Of a DNA stretch of 64,000 bases, positions 22,372-35,093 are shown piece after piece. Origin of the DNA: Tubulanus polymorphus (Eukaryota > Nemertea > Palaeonemertea > Tubulaniformes > Tubulanidae); contig NC_134028.1 of the NCBI RefSeq assembly GCF_964204645.1, positions 6,422,501 to 6,486,500 on the forward strand. The letters are read 5' to 3'. The position numbers and the translations under genes are program-made. The notes below the pieces were generated by a model. The model was given only the letters and a program-made list of their open reading frames with translations. It was not told the origin of the DNA and ran no database searches. The stretch's first letter is position 1; the number at the start of each line of letters is the position of its first letter.

Positions 22372-25300
22372 TTACACTCGCTGAATTTCAAATAGTTTGA
22401 CGTCGGTGTCGTACCAAATAGGCGGATCCACATTCCTGAAAATGAGGAAAATACCTTAGAAAATCTGAATTTGCAAAGTACACTAACTGCTAAAAAGATT
22501 TCAACCCAATATCGAGTAGAAAAAGTTTGCTAAGACTCTACGGTAAACAAGCTACAGGCGACAACGGTTCTCAGGCCCAGGATCGACTCTGTTGTCACTG
22601 ACATATGCATGAGGCACTTGGAAATTCCCATGCCTTAGTTTCCATTGTATTCTTTATATGTACCTAGGGCCAATAGCTAAATTTTGTCGACCCAACTTTT
22701 TGAATTCCGACCCTGTTCCTCAGTTCAGAGGTCATCTTCAAGTTCATGTTTTTAGCGCCTAAATCTGCCTCTAGTTGCCACACTGGGTCCATTCTTTACA
22801 CTGCACAACTAGACTCCCATACTTATATCGCACCCTAGTTTCACCCCTAATGACGAACGAAGCTATGTAGCTGAAAGCCAGACAGACAATACGAAAATGA
22901 GGGTCTCAACATGGAAGCCCGAGAACCAATGATGCGAGAACCATCTTAAAACTTAGCCAACACATGATTAATTTGATTCTCTTATTTTGAGTTAATCCAT
23001 TGATAATTAGAAATAGACAATCAAAACGTACCTAAGGTATATAACGCCCCACATGTAAGTTCTGAACCACATTGTTGTTCCGCTGTTTGCTTGATATTTG
23101 CGTATAAGTATTGGATGCGGCACGGGTAACAGTCCGACTAACGTCCCGTGCTGGAGAAACTTCAATATTTCACTCTCATCAGTTAAACCCCTTCAGAAAA
23201 TAAACACGAATACTCATTTCAAAAATGACACTGCATCAAAAGTCTGAGTTTCAAAAATCGTTTGAGTTAATGAAGCATGGGGAAAAGAATCAATGTTCAA
23301 CTTCAAGAAATTTTATCTCTCTTATCTTTGAGGACAAGTAACACAGTCCAAACTTGACCAATTGAGACTTATTTGAGGTGGGAAAATCGAATTTAATTTT
23401 AGTTCTCTATATGCAATCAAAAAAAAATTTTGAGTCATAATCCTTATTATGGATTGAAGACAATCATGACTTCAGCCACGACTGAGTAATTGGGCCAAAC
23501 TGTTAAAACAGTTTTTTTTTTGTTAGTAGGATAAGATAAATATTCAATTTTTCTCTCAGCGGATTCTTGCGAATCTTCGAGTCAACTTGAAACCAGGTAT
23601 GGAATTCATACGTACTTGTCAATGCAGATTTTTTCCACCTGGGGAACGAGAACTTGTAGTAATCTCATGATAGTTTGTAGAGGAAGCTTTTGTTTCCAGG
23701 ACATGACCCATTCCGGCGTGGCGACCCACGTAGCTGCCGAGTTCGCTAACAATGACCCAGTTCGACGTACGGGATGTCGTGTCTCTGATGTAACACTAGA
23801 CGGCGCTGGACTCGAAGGAGGAGTAGGCTGCAGATATAAATATTAGAAATATTTTACAGGGTGGCTCCTTTTATCTGATTTGCTTTTTCCCTGACTGTTC
23901 TCTGGCTTGTAAGTTGTTTTCTCAGACTTGATCTGCTAACAATCTAATCAATTAACACAGCCAAATATGTAAAACATAGATAGAAACTGTTTGATTTTAC
24001 GCACGATCTAGCCATCTCAACAAACTTCACTGATTTTCAGCTATTTTACGAAATTCCCTGACTTTTCTATAGAAAAGAAAATTTTCTAACTTTCCCTGAT
24101 AACCAGGTAAGTGGCCAACCTGTTTTACAACCACATTTTTGAGAATGAATTCTTTACGCGATCCAAAAACAAATTTTTCGATGAAATTTCCCACTAAATA
24201 TCTATTTACCAAACTTTTTGTTCTTGGCATTCTTGTTTTATTCTCGTCGCGTTGGGCCTCGGATCCCGATTCAGCGCCGCTGCTGACGACCTCGTCTTTA
24301 TCGGGACGAGCCGACTCGGCGATCTCGCGTAACGTCTGCTGTTTGCTCGGCGACTGTTGCCGCGACGACGGCTGCGACGACGATGGTGACGGTTGTGCCG
24401 GTTGCACTGTCGTATCATTGTTCAACACCGGATCGTGAGCCTCGGGCGAGTTTTGATGCGCCGACGCGGTTGAGGTTTCCGTCATTCGTTCGATTGCTAA
24501 AATAAGGAAATAAGATTTCTGCCAATTAGAAATCAATATGCACGAATATAGAGTACCTGGGAAGAGCGCCTATTCAGAGCTGCCAACTGCAGGGCAAAAT
24601 ATCAGAAATGGTCTCTATCTAAAGATGAATGAAGCTCATAAGAGTATTTTTCAAAATCAAATCTCATTTTCGACAAGAATAATGTTTCTGAAATTGATGA
24701 TGAAAAACAAATGAACTAAAAGAAGGATTACTGAGGGATCCTGGGTGTCACCAGAAGGGGGTCAGGCGTATAGACGATCCCTTTTTAAATCCAAAATCCA
24801 TTGTTTAGTTACAAATTATGTTATTCTACATTTCGGAAATTTCATAAATACTTTGCCTTAAAAGCTCCAGAAAATGCCCCTCAAGCTTCGAATTTAAAAA
24901 ATTTAGACTATTTGAGAACATTCAAGCAATTTCCAGGATTCAGGTTGTTAACCTTCAGCCCTTGGGGGATACGGTGCAAAGTATGGCATAGTTCCGCTTG
25001 AATTTATTTCGACCCCCCTATATAAATCCTAGTGACACTCATGGGGACAATCATCGATAAAGCTGGCAGCTCTGCGAGGACTCTTGCCAGACTAATAGTT
25101 TCAAAAAAAGAAACTTGATATTTTATTAGTATCTAATATTAATTGTAGTTATATCATAGTAATCAATGATGTTATCAAGCATAAGAAATAAAGTAAATTA
25201 ACCAGGAAACAAAGCAAGAGGTCTTTTGCAAGCTTCGTTGAGAGGAAGCGCGCAATAAAGAGAGATTATCCACATCCAAGCGAGAGCGGACTAGAGAGAA

Positions 25301-28300
25301 ATAAGAAAAAGAAGAAGATGGCATCGATAGAACATCGTGAATCAATGAAGTGTAAAAGAATCAAAGAGGACGAAGACAGAAAAGGAATCTAGAAAAGGAG
25401 CCCGAAGCCCAATTACTGCGAGTAACAATTTAGTGGAAGTTACATCAATTTAGAAATTGCTCGGACAGTTGACAGCTCTGAATAGCTTACAAATAGGATT
25501 CAATTGCAGTTTCATTGCTGATTATATTAACGATTGTTTCAGAGACTAGTCAGGATTTCACTGGGCATAGCCAGGCATAAATTAGCCACATAAGCCGAGG
25601 ATTGTTCTATTAATCAGACATGCTGGAAATGAGTAAAAAAAAAACGACGCTGATTTTCGTGCTGTAAAAAATTTACATGGAAAAAAAACCTGCCCTCGAT
25701 GTAAAAAGGTATGTAGCCATTTGATAATGAGTTACTCCCACTACGCAGACGTCTTCAATTAGAAAAGTTATTTCTTTTTCATCTAACGAATCACCAGTTT
25801 CAGAAAGGATTTATAGTTAATCACCGTAAATTTTCGATGATAGAATTTTCAACATGAAATTACGTCGAGTCGCTGATTTAGCCGAGACTCATTTGTCAGA
25901 TTTTAGCTAATCAGATATTCAAAACTAATTATCAGCGACTAATGAAGTTTTGGGCACTCATGAAACTGGGGGGCACGGAAACATTCTATTCAACCTCAAT
26001 GATATAACTTATATAACTTTTAATTACGATCGATGTTGCATTACAATGAGTAATAACTCACACAGATTTTATATGTACCACTGACTGAGTTTCACAAAAC
26101 TAATGGGAATAAATTTTCAGTTGTTGAATGTTGGTTTAACCCCTTCAGTGTATCTACACCGCTGCAGTGTCGTGTATAAATCGGTGATGGACTTATCTTA
26201 GTACACAGCATCACAGTGTATTGATGTTCTTAGTAATTAGTTTTTAGCTTTATTGCTAGATGGCAGCACCTGTTAAGCAGTGAATGAAATTTTGTGTTGT
26301 CCCTCTAACAGCTATATCGACACACTGTGATAGAATTTTGTTAAATTTTCAAATCATTTGCAGAACTTAGGGGTACCAATCAGTCAGCACTGAAAGGGTT
26401 AATGAAAATAAGAATTAGGAACTAATCATATGGCATATTGTGAAACTCTGGCCAAGATTTGAATAAAAGCGATATCTACGAAACCGGCCGCTCGGTTCAA
26501 GTGTAACTATGACCTCTGCGTAGAGAGTACGTAACCGTTTTATCAGCGGTTATGGGATATGATTTATTATTATTCTGAGTGAAACGACTCTACCTTTCGT
26601 GCGAGACTTGTTCGCTACATGTCTAGCAGACGTACTATGTCGATGCAGTTTGGTTTCTCTATAGGGTTTTCCTAACGCAAATAACATGTACATACATGTA
26701 TAGCTGTGTGTTTCGATACTCGAGCATTCGGTTTAGGAAATCGATGAATTCGACCCACCCGCTGTAGGCCGCAGCTCGATTCATAGGGCTTCGCAATCGG
26801 AAATGGATTGCGAAGTCAAAGTATGCACTAGGTTCAGGTAGTTATGTATGACAATGTTTAAGTGATTTCAAAACCAAGGTATTCTAGTTTGTAAATCAAT
26901 GCAGTAGACTCGGCCACTGAATAGTTTGAATTCTGCTAAGGCTTTCATGACAAGGATAATTTTCAGCCATGGTAAGAAGCAAACAGATTAACTGGTACTC
27001 AGGATAAGGAGAAATCTACTGTAGTAGTAACTAGCAAAGGTATCTTCATTAAGGTTATGAAACATCATCCCAATTCAAAACGCTATCATCAAGAACCCAG
27101 GTCCATATTATCAAATAGTGACAAAGATTAATTGACCATCAATTATTGAACTCACAAAATTATGGAACAAAGCCCTCTTTATTTTACCCGTTTCCATAAA
27201 ATATAGTGCAAGACTCAGCCACAGTCGTGAGATAATACCGTAAAGTAAATTGATTTTCAATTGCCGTAAATCCTAAGATTAAATGATTTCACTACTGAAG
27301 AAACTTGATACAAAAGCCGTGATCACATTGAGATGATTTGGTCCGGGCCAAATTGGCACCGCTTTGGCCTGAGTCAAATTTGGCAAGTGTCTAATTAGAG
27401 AGCGCTTTCACCCATAAACCACTCACTCGATACTAAACAATGACAAGTTGCAATTAACACGCAACAATTTTGGCCGGTTCAAACATTTTTAGTTTGGCCT
27501 AACAGGCACGGGCCCATTTGGCACCCATGTGAATGGTTGTTCCAAATTTGGCCCGGGCCAAACACGCTCGTGTGATCGCGGTTTGAGATATAAAGCAAAG
27601 AATTAAATGTTTTACAAACCCGGTGTTGCAGCGAGTGTAACCTTCAACGTTCCTGGCTCCGCGTCGACGGCCGGTAACGCTCCCTCCATTTGCGTTTCGG
27701 GATGCTCTTGTGCCGGCTGCGTGAACTTCTTTCCGCGTTTCGACGCGGCTTTTGATATCGACGAGTGATCGGTCGGCAGATTCGCTAACTGATGAAACAC
27801 GGCTCGCTTTCGGATGATCGTGTACACTAAATTCGCGTTGCCTGAAAAAATTCGACGACGAAACCGATTTGTCAGAAACAATTTTCAATGACAAAATTTT
27901 TAGATTTTAAACGTTTCAGTGCGGTGTACTAATCAGTGATGAACTTTGCCTATACTTTGCATCACGGTGTATCAATGTAAATAGCTATTTCAACCCTTTT
28001 GGTGCAGTGTACAAATGAGTGATGGACTTTGCCTATATATTGCATCATGGTGTATCGACGTAATTAGTTGTTTTAACCCTTTCGGTACGGTGTATGAATC
28101 AGCGATGGTTTTTTTATACATTGCATCATGGTGTATCGATGTAATTAATTATTATCTCTATTGAATGATGGTAGCATGGTGAAATATGAGAAACTGATGG
28201 TACAACACACTTTAGCGGTTTAGAAGCACTATAGCGCGGTATAACAGTTATACAACGCACTTGGGTGGAATGAGCCAACATTTTCAAATTATCTCCAGCA

Positions 28301-31300
28301 CTTAAGGGTAAGAATTGGTCGGCACAGACCAGCCATAAATACAGCCAAATGCTATAGCGATACGGACCTAATTTATTGTTTCACGCAATTCTTTTTCTAA
28401 CATTCTTTTGACATGCATTGAACGCCATTCCATAGATAGTAACACCTAAACACTCACCATCGAATTGATACTGAATGATGTTATTGAACACTTCTAGTAG
28501 AAAGAAGACCAGATGATGATTAGTGGGACTGTTATACAAGAACCACGGTGTACTGAAAGCCTGAAAAAAAGAAAAGAGGTTCCGGCTCTAATCACAAGTT
28601 GAACTGGGCATACTAATATACATGCTGAATTTCAGTCTGATATATACCTCCAATAGGTGAAGTAACTTCGTACTGGCAACCATCGACAACGTTTTCAAAT
28701 ACGGAGACACTGTCAAATATATGATAAAATTTAACATTATATACCAATCACTCATAAATCTAACCATCAAATTTAAATCGAAGCTTCAGCTCTATGTTGC
28801 TACGTACCATTAACGATAATAGTGAGTAAACAATCAAATAAAGGCTGTAGTCTTTGATGACCCGTCGTTATTATTTTGTGGAATACCTACAACAAAGATC
28901 AATGCCCAATTCAATCATAAAGTAAACCTATGATGGCCTTAGTGCAGAGCAAAAATAATGCAGTTAAGAATTTCACTAATTACTAACTAGAGTGGAACTG
29001 CATTAATAGGAATCTTGCGGCAAAAAGTAAAATTGTTGTATTAAATGGGTTTAGTATTATCCAAAGCTTGATTTATATAGATATTTAAAATGGGACATGC
29101 TGAAAATCATCGTAATAAACAAGTTTTGTCTTTCATCTTAATCCTAGAGGTTCAACTGTATAACAATATCAACAATAGTGGAATCGGGTCGTAATGAAAG
29201 GAAACCGTATTTTCACTGTTTTCCCTATATTTGGACCCATACAATTATCACATCATGTTTTTTTTTTATATAAAAGGCTTGTACAATTCGAAGCCAACGT
29301 TTGACCCCCAACCTCTATTTTTCTTCATCCATTCATACACTACGCCGCGAATACTTACAATAATCAAGAAGTCGGCGTGCGTGCCGGTGAACACCGGTAT
29401 ATCCATCGGTATACGAATATTGTACGGTTTGTTCAGACGAACACCGAAATTACGTTCACCGCTCAACAACAGTAGAATGAACACGCCGATGTGCATTAAA
29501 CCAACACGAGCTAAAAATAAACACGAGCGAAAATTAGTTCATACCAAAGTTATCGACCTCATAGCCGAGAAAAGGAAATTTTCAGAGAAGAATAGTTCAT
29601 ACGGTATCAGGGATTGAGGGACACAGATTCATAGATATAGAGACTACTTACACTGGTCAGCTCTTGCGTCATTCAGATGAAACAAAATCGGCACCAAAAT
29701 ATCGAGCACGTCACTGCTTTTCAGGACGTAAAACATAAATTTCTGAAAGAAAAAACATCCATAGGGTAGGGGTAGAATATAAACTAATTCATGAAGAAAT
29801 TTGTTGAAAATTGTTTTTTTTTGAAAATTTCTACCTTGTTGATGTCGCACATCTTCCAGAACATGACTAACAATTCCTGGTAGAAAGTGATTTTCTTACA
29901 AGAACCGGGAAGATACGTCTGAATCAACGGATTGTTCAACAAACGAGTTATACCGCTTAGAATGAAGTGAAAATCCTAGAATAAAACATGAAAATAGCAG
30001 AGATCTTTTACGCATGAATATCGTATCGACTTACAGAAATAACAGTTCAATGAGCTATAGTTATTCTATCGATTTTGCAGTTTAGAAAAGCGAGTACAGT
30101 TGTGTGGAATGGAAGGTAAACATACCTCTTCCCTGTGTATTCTGGATAAGTAATTCAAGAATAAATTATCTGGGCCGCCAGACTGGAAAAATACAAATAA
30201 ATCATATAAATTCATGTATTGCGTCAAAACAGAAGAACTTATGAATAATTTGCCCCCGGCAAAGTGGTTTACGAGCATCAAGAGTTTCTTACAGTTACAA
30301 TAATTTGATAGCTTTTACTTGCATGCTGTTAAAATATTGAAATTCAAAATGACCAGAAAATCCATGACACAAAATTTGATATTGGCTGCGATTTTGCAAT
30401 TCTTTGTATTTCGCAAAGAAATAAACATTCCAAAAATTCTTGAATTATTAATTTATGTTTTGCATCAAAGCAGAACTTATGAAAAAGCATCCCATACCAT
30501 ACTATATAAAACTAGGTTAATCCATTATATCACAATTTCAAAGCAAAAACTTAAATAATACAGTAGACTCCTAGCACATTAAACTTGGATATCTCAAAAT
30601 TCCAGGGCTGGGTTTCATAGAGGTGGAAGAAAGATAGTCCCTGGGAACAGTTTGAAACTTGTCAGTTATAACCATGGTTTCTCATTGTTACTATGGTGGT
30701 TGTCACCCAGATTGAGGATTTACCCCTAGGGATAACTTTGATACTCAGTCTATGAAACCAGGCCCAGCAATTTAGTTGAGTTAAATAACTCCGAATAAGG
30801 CGGATTCTAATGTTCGTCTTATATGTTACATGGACTTACATCACTGTGATGATCGGCGGTTAGCGCGCTCTGTTCACCAGACGCCGCCTCGTTCTCCAGC
30901 GTAACGCACAGTACTTGCAACGAGGCTTCGACGAGCGGCTCTCGACAATCGGAGAACATCAGATGATTGTACGGCACGCCGTAACCTACCGGATCGTACG
31001 CGCATACGACATTCAACATCGACGTGAATAACGGCAAGGCGTGGCTGCAATATACCGTAACACCTTCGACATTAGATTTCTAGGCAACTTGAAGTTTTCT
31101 ACTCACGACTCGACCTAACTGACTATCTTGCTCTACCCCGGGGTTCATAGTAAGGGTGGCCACTCTCCACCCATTAAGTGAATTAGAGAAATTTCTAGGT
31201 CTAAAATGTTATAATTCATTCACTTTTCATTGAATCATGTATTGATAAAGAAACACATGGTCTAGCATTATCCAAAGTTCATGATTTTTTCCAGATTTCT

Positions 31301-34003
31301 CTGATTCCCTGAGTTTCCAAGTTTTTAAGGTCAGTGTTCACCCTGAGTGAGGCCAAGGCAAATAGTAAGCACTTATATAAGGTGAAGGGGACTTTTTGTC
31401 TATGAGCATCTATTTTTTGTGAACAGATACACTTTAATTGGTCAAATGGTTTAGTTTTCAAAGTTGTATTCACATACCGATTTTCCGTAGAACTGAAGTA
31501 AGATATCCATTGATTTGACTGCGTATGAGCATCGGCTAAAATAGAAATAACGCCAACAGCAATGACCAGACCAACACTTCAAAAACGAGAAACATGTACC
31601 TGAATCCAGAAATTAAGAAAATAGAACTCACCAACTGGCGGGAGGTACATTGTTTCGGAGAAACAGGTCAGTAAAAGTTTGAGAATCTCAGATCTATTCT
31701 GGTCATGGTAAGCATTGTGGGGCGGACTATGAGCGAATCCGACTCCAGACTCCCAAATATATTCACAACTATCTATTGTCTGTATGTCTTCAGGATTGTC
31801 CTAAAAATAACACAAGCACATACGTAGTTTGTAGGTTTGGAAATGAAACACTACAGGTTAAATCAATAATAGGAATCTTTTTCATAATGATTTATGTTAT
31901 CAATCCAACTTGGGCCTTTGTTATTGATGTATTTTCTTTAAAGAACAAAAATCAGCTGATATTGACAGTAACCGATAATGCAGAATGATTTTCAAAATAA
32001 GAATTATTTGATCGGAATAATCTTCATATCATTTTCTGTAGAGCAAAATACCGCGGCCAAACAATTAGTTCATTAAAAGCTTTAGAAGAATTCTAGCTTA
32101 CACATCCCATTACCAACATTCTGAATTTAGGGTCCTAGAGGAGTAAAGACACAAAATAATCAACAGGATTGATAAAAGGAGCAAGGTTCAAGGGAAGAAT
32201 CAGGAAAATCCTCACGGGCTAGGGATAAAGCATTTAAAATCAACTATTTCCTGATACATGTACGAAAAAAGAAAATTTTGTAATGACAACACAACAGAAA
32301 ATAGGCCCGAAATTCCAAAAAATCAGAACATCATAAATGAGATAAAATAATTTCAACACAACACAAACCAACTGGAAGTGATTTCATAAATGAAAGCATA
32401 GTAAAAAGGTTTTTTTTCAAGATGAAGCCAAGGAGTATTAGACATACATGAACTGCTCGCTACGAATATGAAATAAATAAAATATATTTTCGATAAATTA
32501 TATCAACCATCATCAACTTAATTTCAAAAATAACATAACGACATGACAAAACTATATCATCAAATCAAGGTCCACGTGCTCATTACGATGAAAAAATCTA
32601 AGAGTGACCGGTTATTTCAGCAATTTCAATGCTATCTAGATTCTGGTCAAAAACCGTTGAGTGCACAAACCCCGCGGAGCTATAGGCCTACAAAATAGTA
32701 TCTATTCTTTTTTGCGTATTGATGAAGATGAAAATATTGACTTACAGGTCCAGTTTTCTTCACGGACGCCACAGTAAAATCAGGACAAAACAACAGATCC
32801 TGAAATGGTCAAAATATATTCGTGTTTGAATGGCGAAACGTAACGTGCGAGATATCAAATCAATCAGCAGGCAATTGACACTTACCGATAATGCTGTTAA
32901 CAATGATTGAGCCAATGGAGGGCTGTCGTTCTGAAAGCGAATTAAGACTGTTCTCAATGCTCACAAACACGCTTTTTCAACACTACAGGCATACTAACTA
33001 ATCTGTAGCTATCCAGGCTAAATGGTCAGCTCGTGCGCAAGCGAGCTAACCAACTACTTTGGTCATAGGCAAAGCGACTGGAACGAGCTTGGCTTAAGTA
33101 CAGTTTTTCAGGTGCAAAATTTGTCAATTTTCTCGTTTTTTTTAAAAGATTTTTCTGATTCCCCGAGATTTCCGGGGCAGTGGACACCCTATATCAATCA
33201 TTATTACATACCAAAGAATCATCAGACTGCCCGGGCATTGTAGACCAAAAGAAGCCACGCCAATCAGGATCTTCGAAAATGTATGGAAGAATTCTTGTCA
33301 ATAGTCGCACGCAATTCAACACTGAAAATACATCATTGGAATCAATAGTTTTTTCAAAATCGTTTTGACTGATTTTTCTGTGTCGGTGCATCTACGCTGC
33401 AATGCGGTGTATAAATCAGTGGATTTTGCTAGTATACCACATTGGAGAGTATTGATTGGCACGTGTGAAACATAGTGAAATATTAGTAACTAACGATACA
33501 CTGCACTACGGTGTAGATGCACTATAGATGTGCGCCCGTTATTTAACGCACTGGGATAAAATTCTCAAATTATCTCTCAGCAGAGATTTCCAGATATCAA
33601 TTCATCAGCAATGAGTGGTTAAACTGACCAGTTTGTTGTTCTTTGTAAGTTTGACACGCTCCTTCGGAAGCTTGCACCAGTTTTTCGACCGCTTTGTAAC
33701 ACAACGTCGCTAGGTTCGACGGCGATTCTTCGCGTAGCGCGCGAATCTCGGCGGCCGGGATCAGCGTGAACACATCCTGAACGCTTGTTACACATTCCGA
33801 CCAAAACTGATTCCAAAATGCTTCATCTCCTGCTTCAACGGGCTACATAAAAAAAAAGCGAATTCAGAAATTCTTCCAATTTTATTACAGTAAGAAAAGT
33901 GGTTTTTCTAATGGTTGATATATCTAAGTATTCGTACCTGAGTTTTTGTGGTTAGTTGAATAACAGCTTTCCTAAAATTTAGCTTCGATTCTTGATTACC
34001 CAT
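22372..34003 (-). CDS. HID1: HID1 domain-containing protein
   Basis: HID1 is a peripheral Golgi/trans-Golgi protein needed for dense-core vesicle and neuropeptide sorting. Twenty coding exons, in transcript order, give 849 aa: 33938-34003, 33629-33842, 33212-33321, 32886-32930, 32746-32799, 31632-31800, 31478-31535, 30840-31044, 30126-30182, 29835-29975, 29652-29742, 29359-29510, 28808-28886, 28648-28709, 28458-28560, 27620-27841, 24210-24496, 23616-23827, 23032-23190, 22372-22435. All phases agree. The start MGNQESKLNFRKA keeps Gly2 and Ser6, the N-myristoylation pattern of vertebrate HID1. Conserved blocks include RILPYIFEDPDWRGFFWST, VCAYDPVGYGVPYNHLMFSD, NYLSRIHREE, SSDVLDILVPILF, SGERNFGVRLNKPYNIR, IIRKRAVFHQLANLPTD, WVMSWKQKLPLQTIMRLLQV and the exact C-terminus WYDTDVKLFEIQRV. 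Exons 16-18 form a variable Ser/Gln/Pro-rich linker, longer than in human HID1 (about 790 aa). Confidence 0.97.
23857..24122. mobile_element. hAT-like MITE, CAGGGTGGC ends, HID1 intron 17
   Basis: It begins CAGGGTGGCTCC and ends GTGGCCAACCTG. Its interior is an inverted match to the 10032-10280 element. It lies between HID1 exons 17 and 18. Confidence 0.7.
26140..26398. mobile_element. TTAA-flanked MITE, 'aaccctttcagtgc' family, HID1 intron 16
   Basis: TTAA at 26136-26139 and 26399-26402 flank ends that begin ccccttcagtg and finish cactgaaaggg. The interior carries the acaccgctgcagtg and gtataaatcggtgatggact motifs shared with 27905-28320, 33385-33620 and 39732-39959. Confidence 0.8.
27312..27584. 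mobile_element. MITE with AAAAGCCGTGATCACA ends, HID1 intron 16
   Basis: The left end aaaagccgtgatcacattg is inverted at the right end as cgtgtgatcgcggttt. The interior holds several copies of the palindromic phrase tttggcccgggccaaa and the block tctaattagagag-gc. The same family occurs at 54430-54625 and 55067-55235. It abuts HID1 exon 16 (27620). Confidence 0.75.
27905..28320. repeat. Tandemly repeated end of the TTAA MITE family
   Basis: Three units of roughly 85 bp occur in tandem (near 27915, 28000 and 28085). Each begins with a phrase like tttcagtgcggtgtactaat and ends with catcacggtgtatcaatgta. The rest of the element, ending in agcacttaagggt, follows. It resembles a MITE whose end was locally triplicated. 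Confidence 0.6.
30604..30768. mobile_element. Palindromic MITE, GGCTGGGTTTCATAGA ends, HID1 intron 8
   Basis: The start ggctgggtttcataga is inverted at the end as tctatgaaaccaggcccagc. The element is about 165 bp and non-coding. Short elements with this kind of end are common in marine invertebrate genomes (general knowledge, not checked here). Confidence 0.7.
31152..31345. mobile_element. hAT-like MITE, AAGGGTGGCCACT ends, HID1 intron 7
   Basis: The start aagggtggccact is inverted at the end as agtgttcaccctg. The interior (gaatcatgtattgataaag, cacatgg) matches, inverted, the element near 48025-48250. It is a subfamily of the CAGGGTGGCCACTT elements. Confidence 0.6.
33385..33620. mobile_element. 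Degenerate copy of the TTAA MITE family, HID1 intron 2
   Basis: It contains gcaatgcggtgtataaatca, cactgcactacggtgtagat and caaattatctctcagca, matching other members. The termini are eroded. It lies between HID1 exons 2 and 3. Confidence 0.55.
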
Positions 34004-35093
34004 TTTTTAGCATCTATCAGATCTGGTTTCAATTCAGCACGAAATATTCACGATATTTGTTTGTTGTTGTCGACCTTGAACTATAAGGAATATAACAAGT
34101 AAAATTGTATTCATTTAGGGCTGAACAAGTGCGTGATCATTTGGTGGCTGCTGTATGAAGCCATATGGGCAGCTTGGAGGAGGCACCTAGTCTCAAGGGA
34201 ACAATCAGTGCCAGATTCCTTCCCAGAATTTCAACGGGTCCCTCAAAACAGACAAAAGTAAACCGTGAGCCTGAGAGAAATTCTACTGATCTGCTTTTTC
34301 CAATGAAAATACAATTATACAATCTAAAATATGATATTTTCCCCATAGCAAAAAGCGTGGAGAATTCAACCACATCTGGCTAATTTTCATAAGCTTTTTG
34401 GTTGGGCTAGAACACCGGTTTGACCGACAACCCGAATTTAGCGTTGTGGAGCTCAGAAAAGCCTGCTGGCGCCATATTCATATGTCCTTCCCCTCATCTT
34501 TTGGTAGACTCCCAGCAAAAGAAAGGTGACCTAACCAGAAGTATTAAATGATGCCATTTAGATAATTATTAAACATTGATGACAATTTGACAGCGAACAG
34601 AATAATTATTCATAGATGGCAGCACTAACTAAACGATTTGACATGTCATCTCTCCAAAATCTAAAGCCATTTTATCGCCGAAAACCAAACGTTATTCTTT
34701 AAAAATGAATTTTTCAGCAACTTATTCGATAAATAAACTATCTTACCGAATCCTAGTTTATAATAAACGACGTCTTGCTTTCCCTAAATAACGAGATACA
34801 TCGTCTCTTATCTCACTGACGGCGAAAACACTTCTCTATTCGAGCTAATTTCTCGAGTCATCCGCGGATGGCGAGTCACGACAAGTGTGACGTATGCGGT
34901 ACAATAAAAACCCGTGATTCAAGAAACGATCAAGAATTTTGAACGTGGATGGAAATATAGAAATATATGATTCTCTACAAAAAGAAATGTTTTCTGTTTA
35001 TTTGGTGATATTTGATTAGTTTTCTTGGATTCTATCTATTCAAAAACTCAATCGTCGTGACAAGTGCACATGTACATAGTTTCAGTTTGAAAT
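34004..35093. promoter_or_regulatory. Head-to-head upstream region of HID1 and TFAM
   Basis: The HID1 start (34003, minus) and TFAM start (35094, plus) face away from each other across 1,090 bp, so this region must hold both promoters and 5' UTRs. No TATA box or recognisable factor site is claimed. A short segment near 34610-34640 (atagatggcagcactaacta) matches the interior of the 21771 MITE. Confidence 0.6.

Noticed and set aside
34165-34383. Overlapping 72- and 78-codon frames between HID1 and TFAM
   Set aside because: They are open on both strands over the same bases, have no homology and lie in the shared promoter region.
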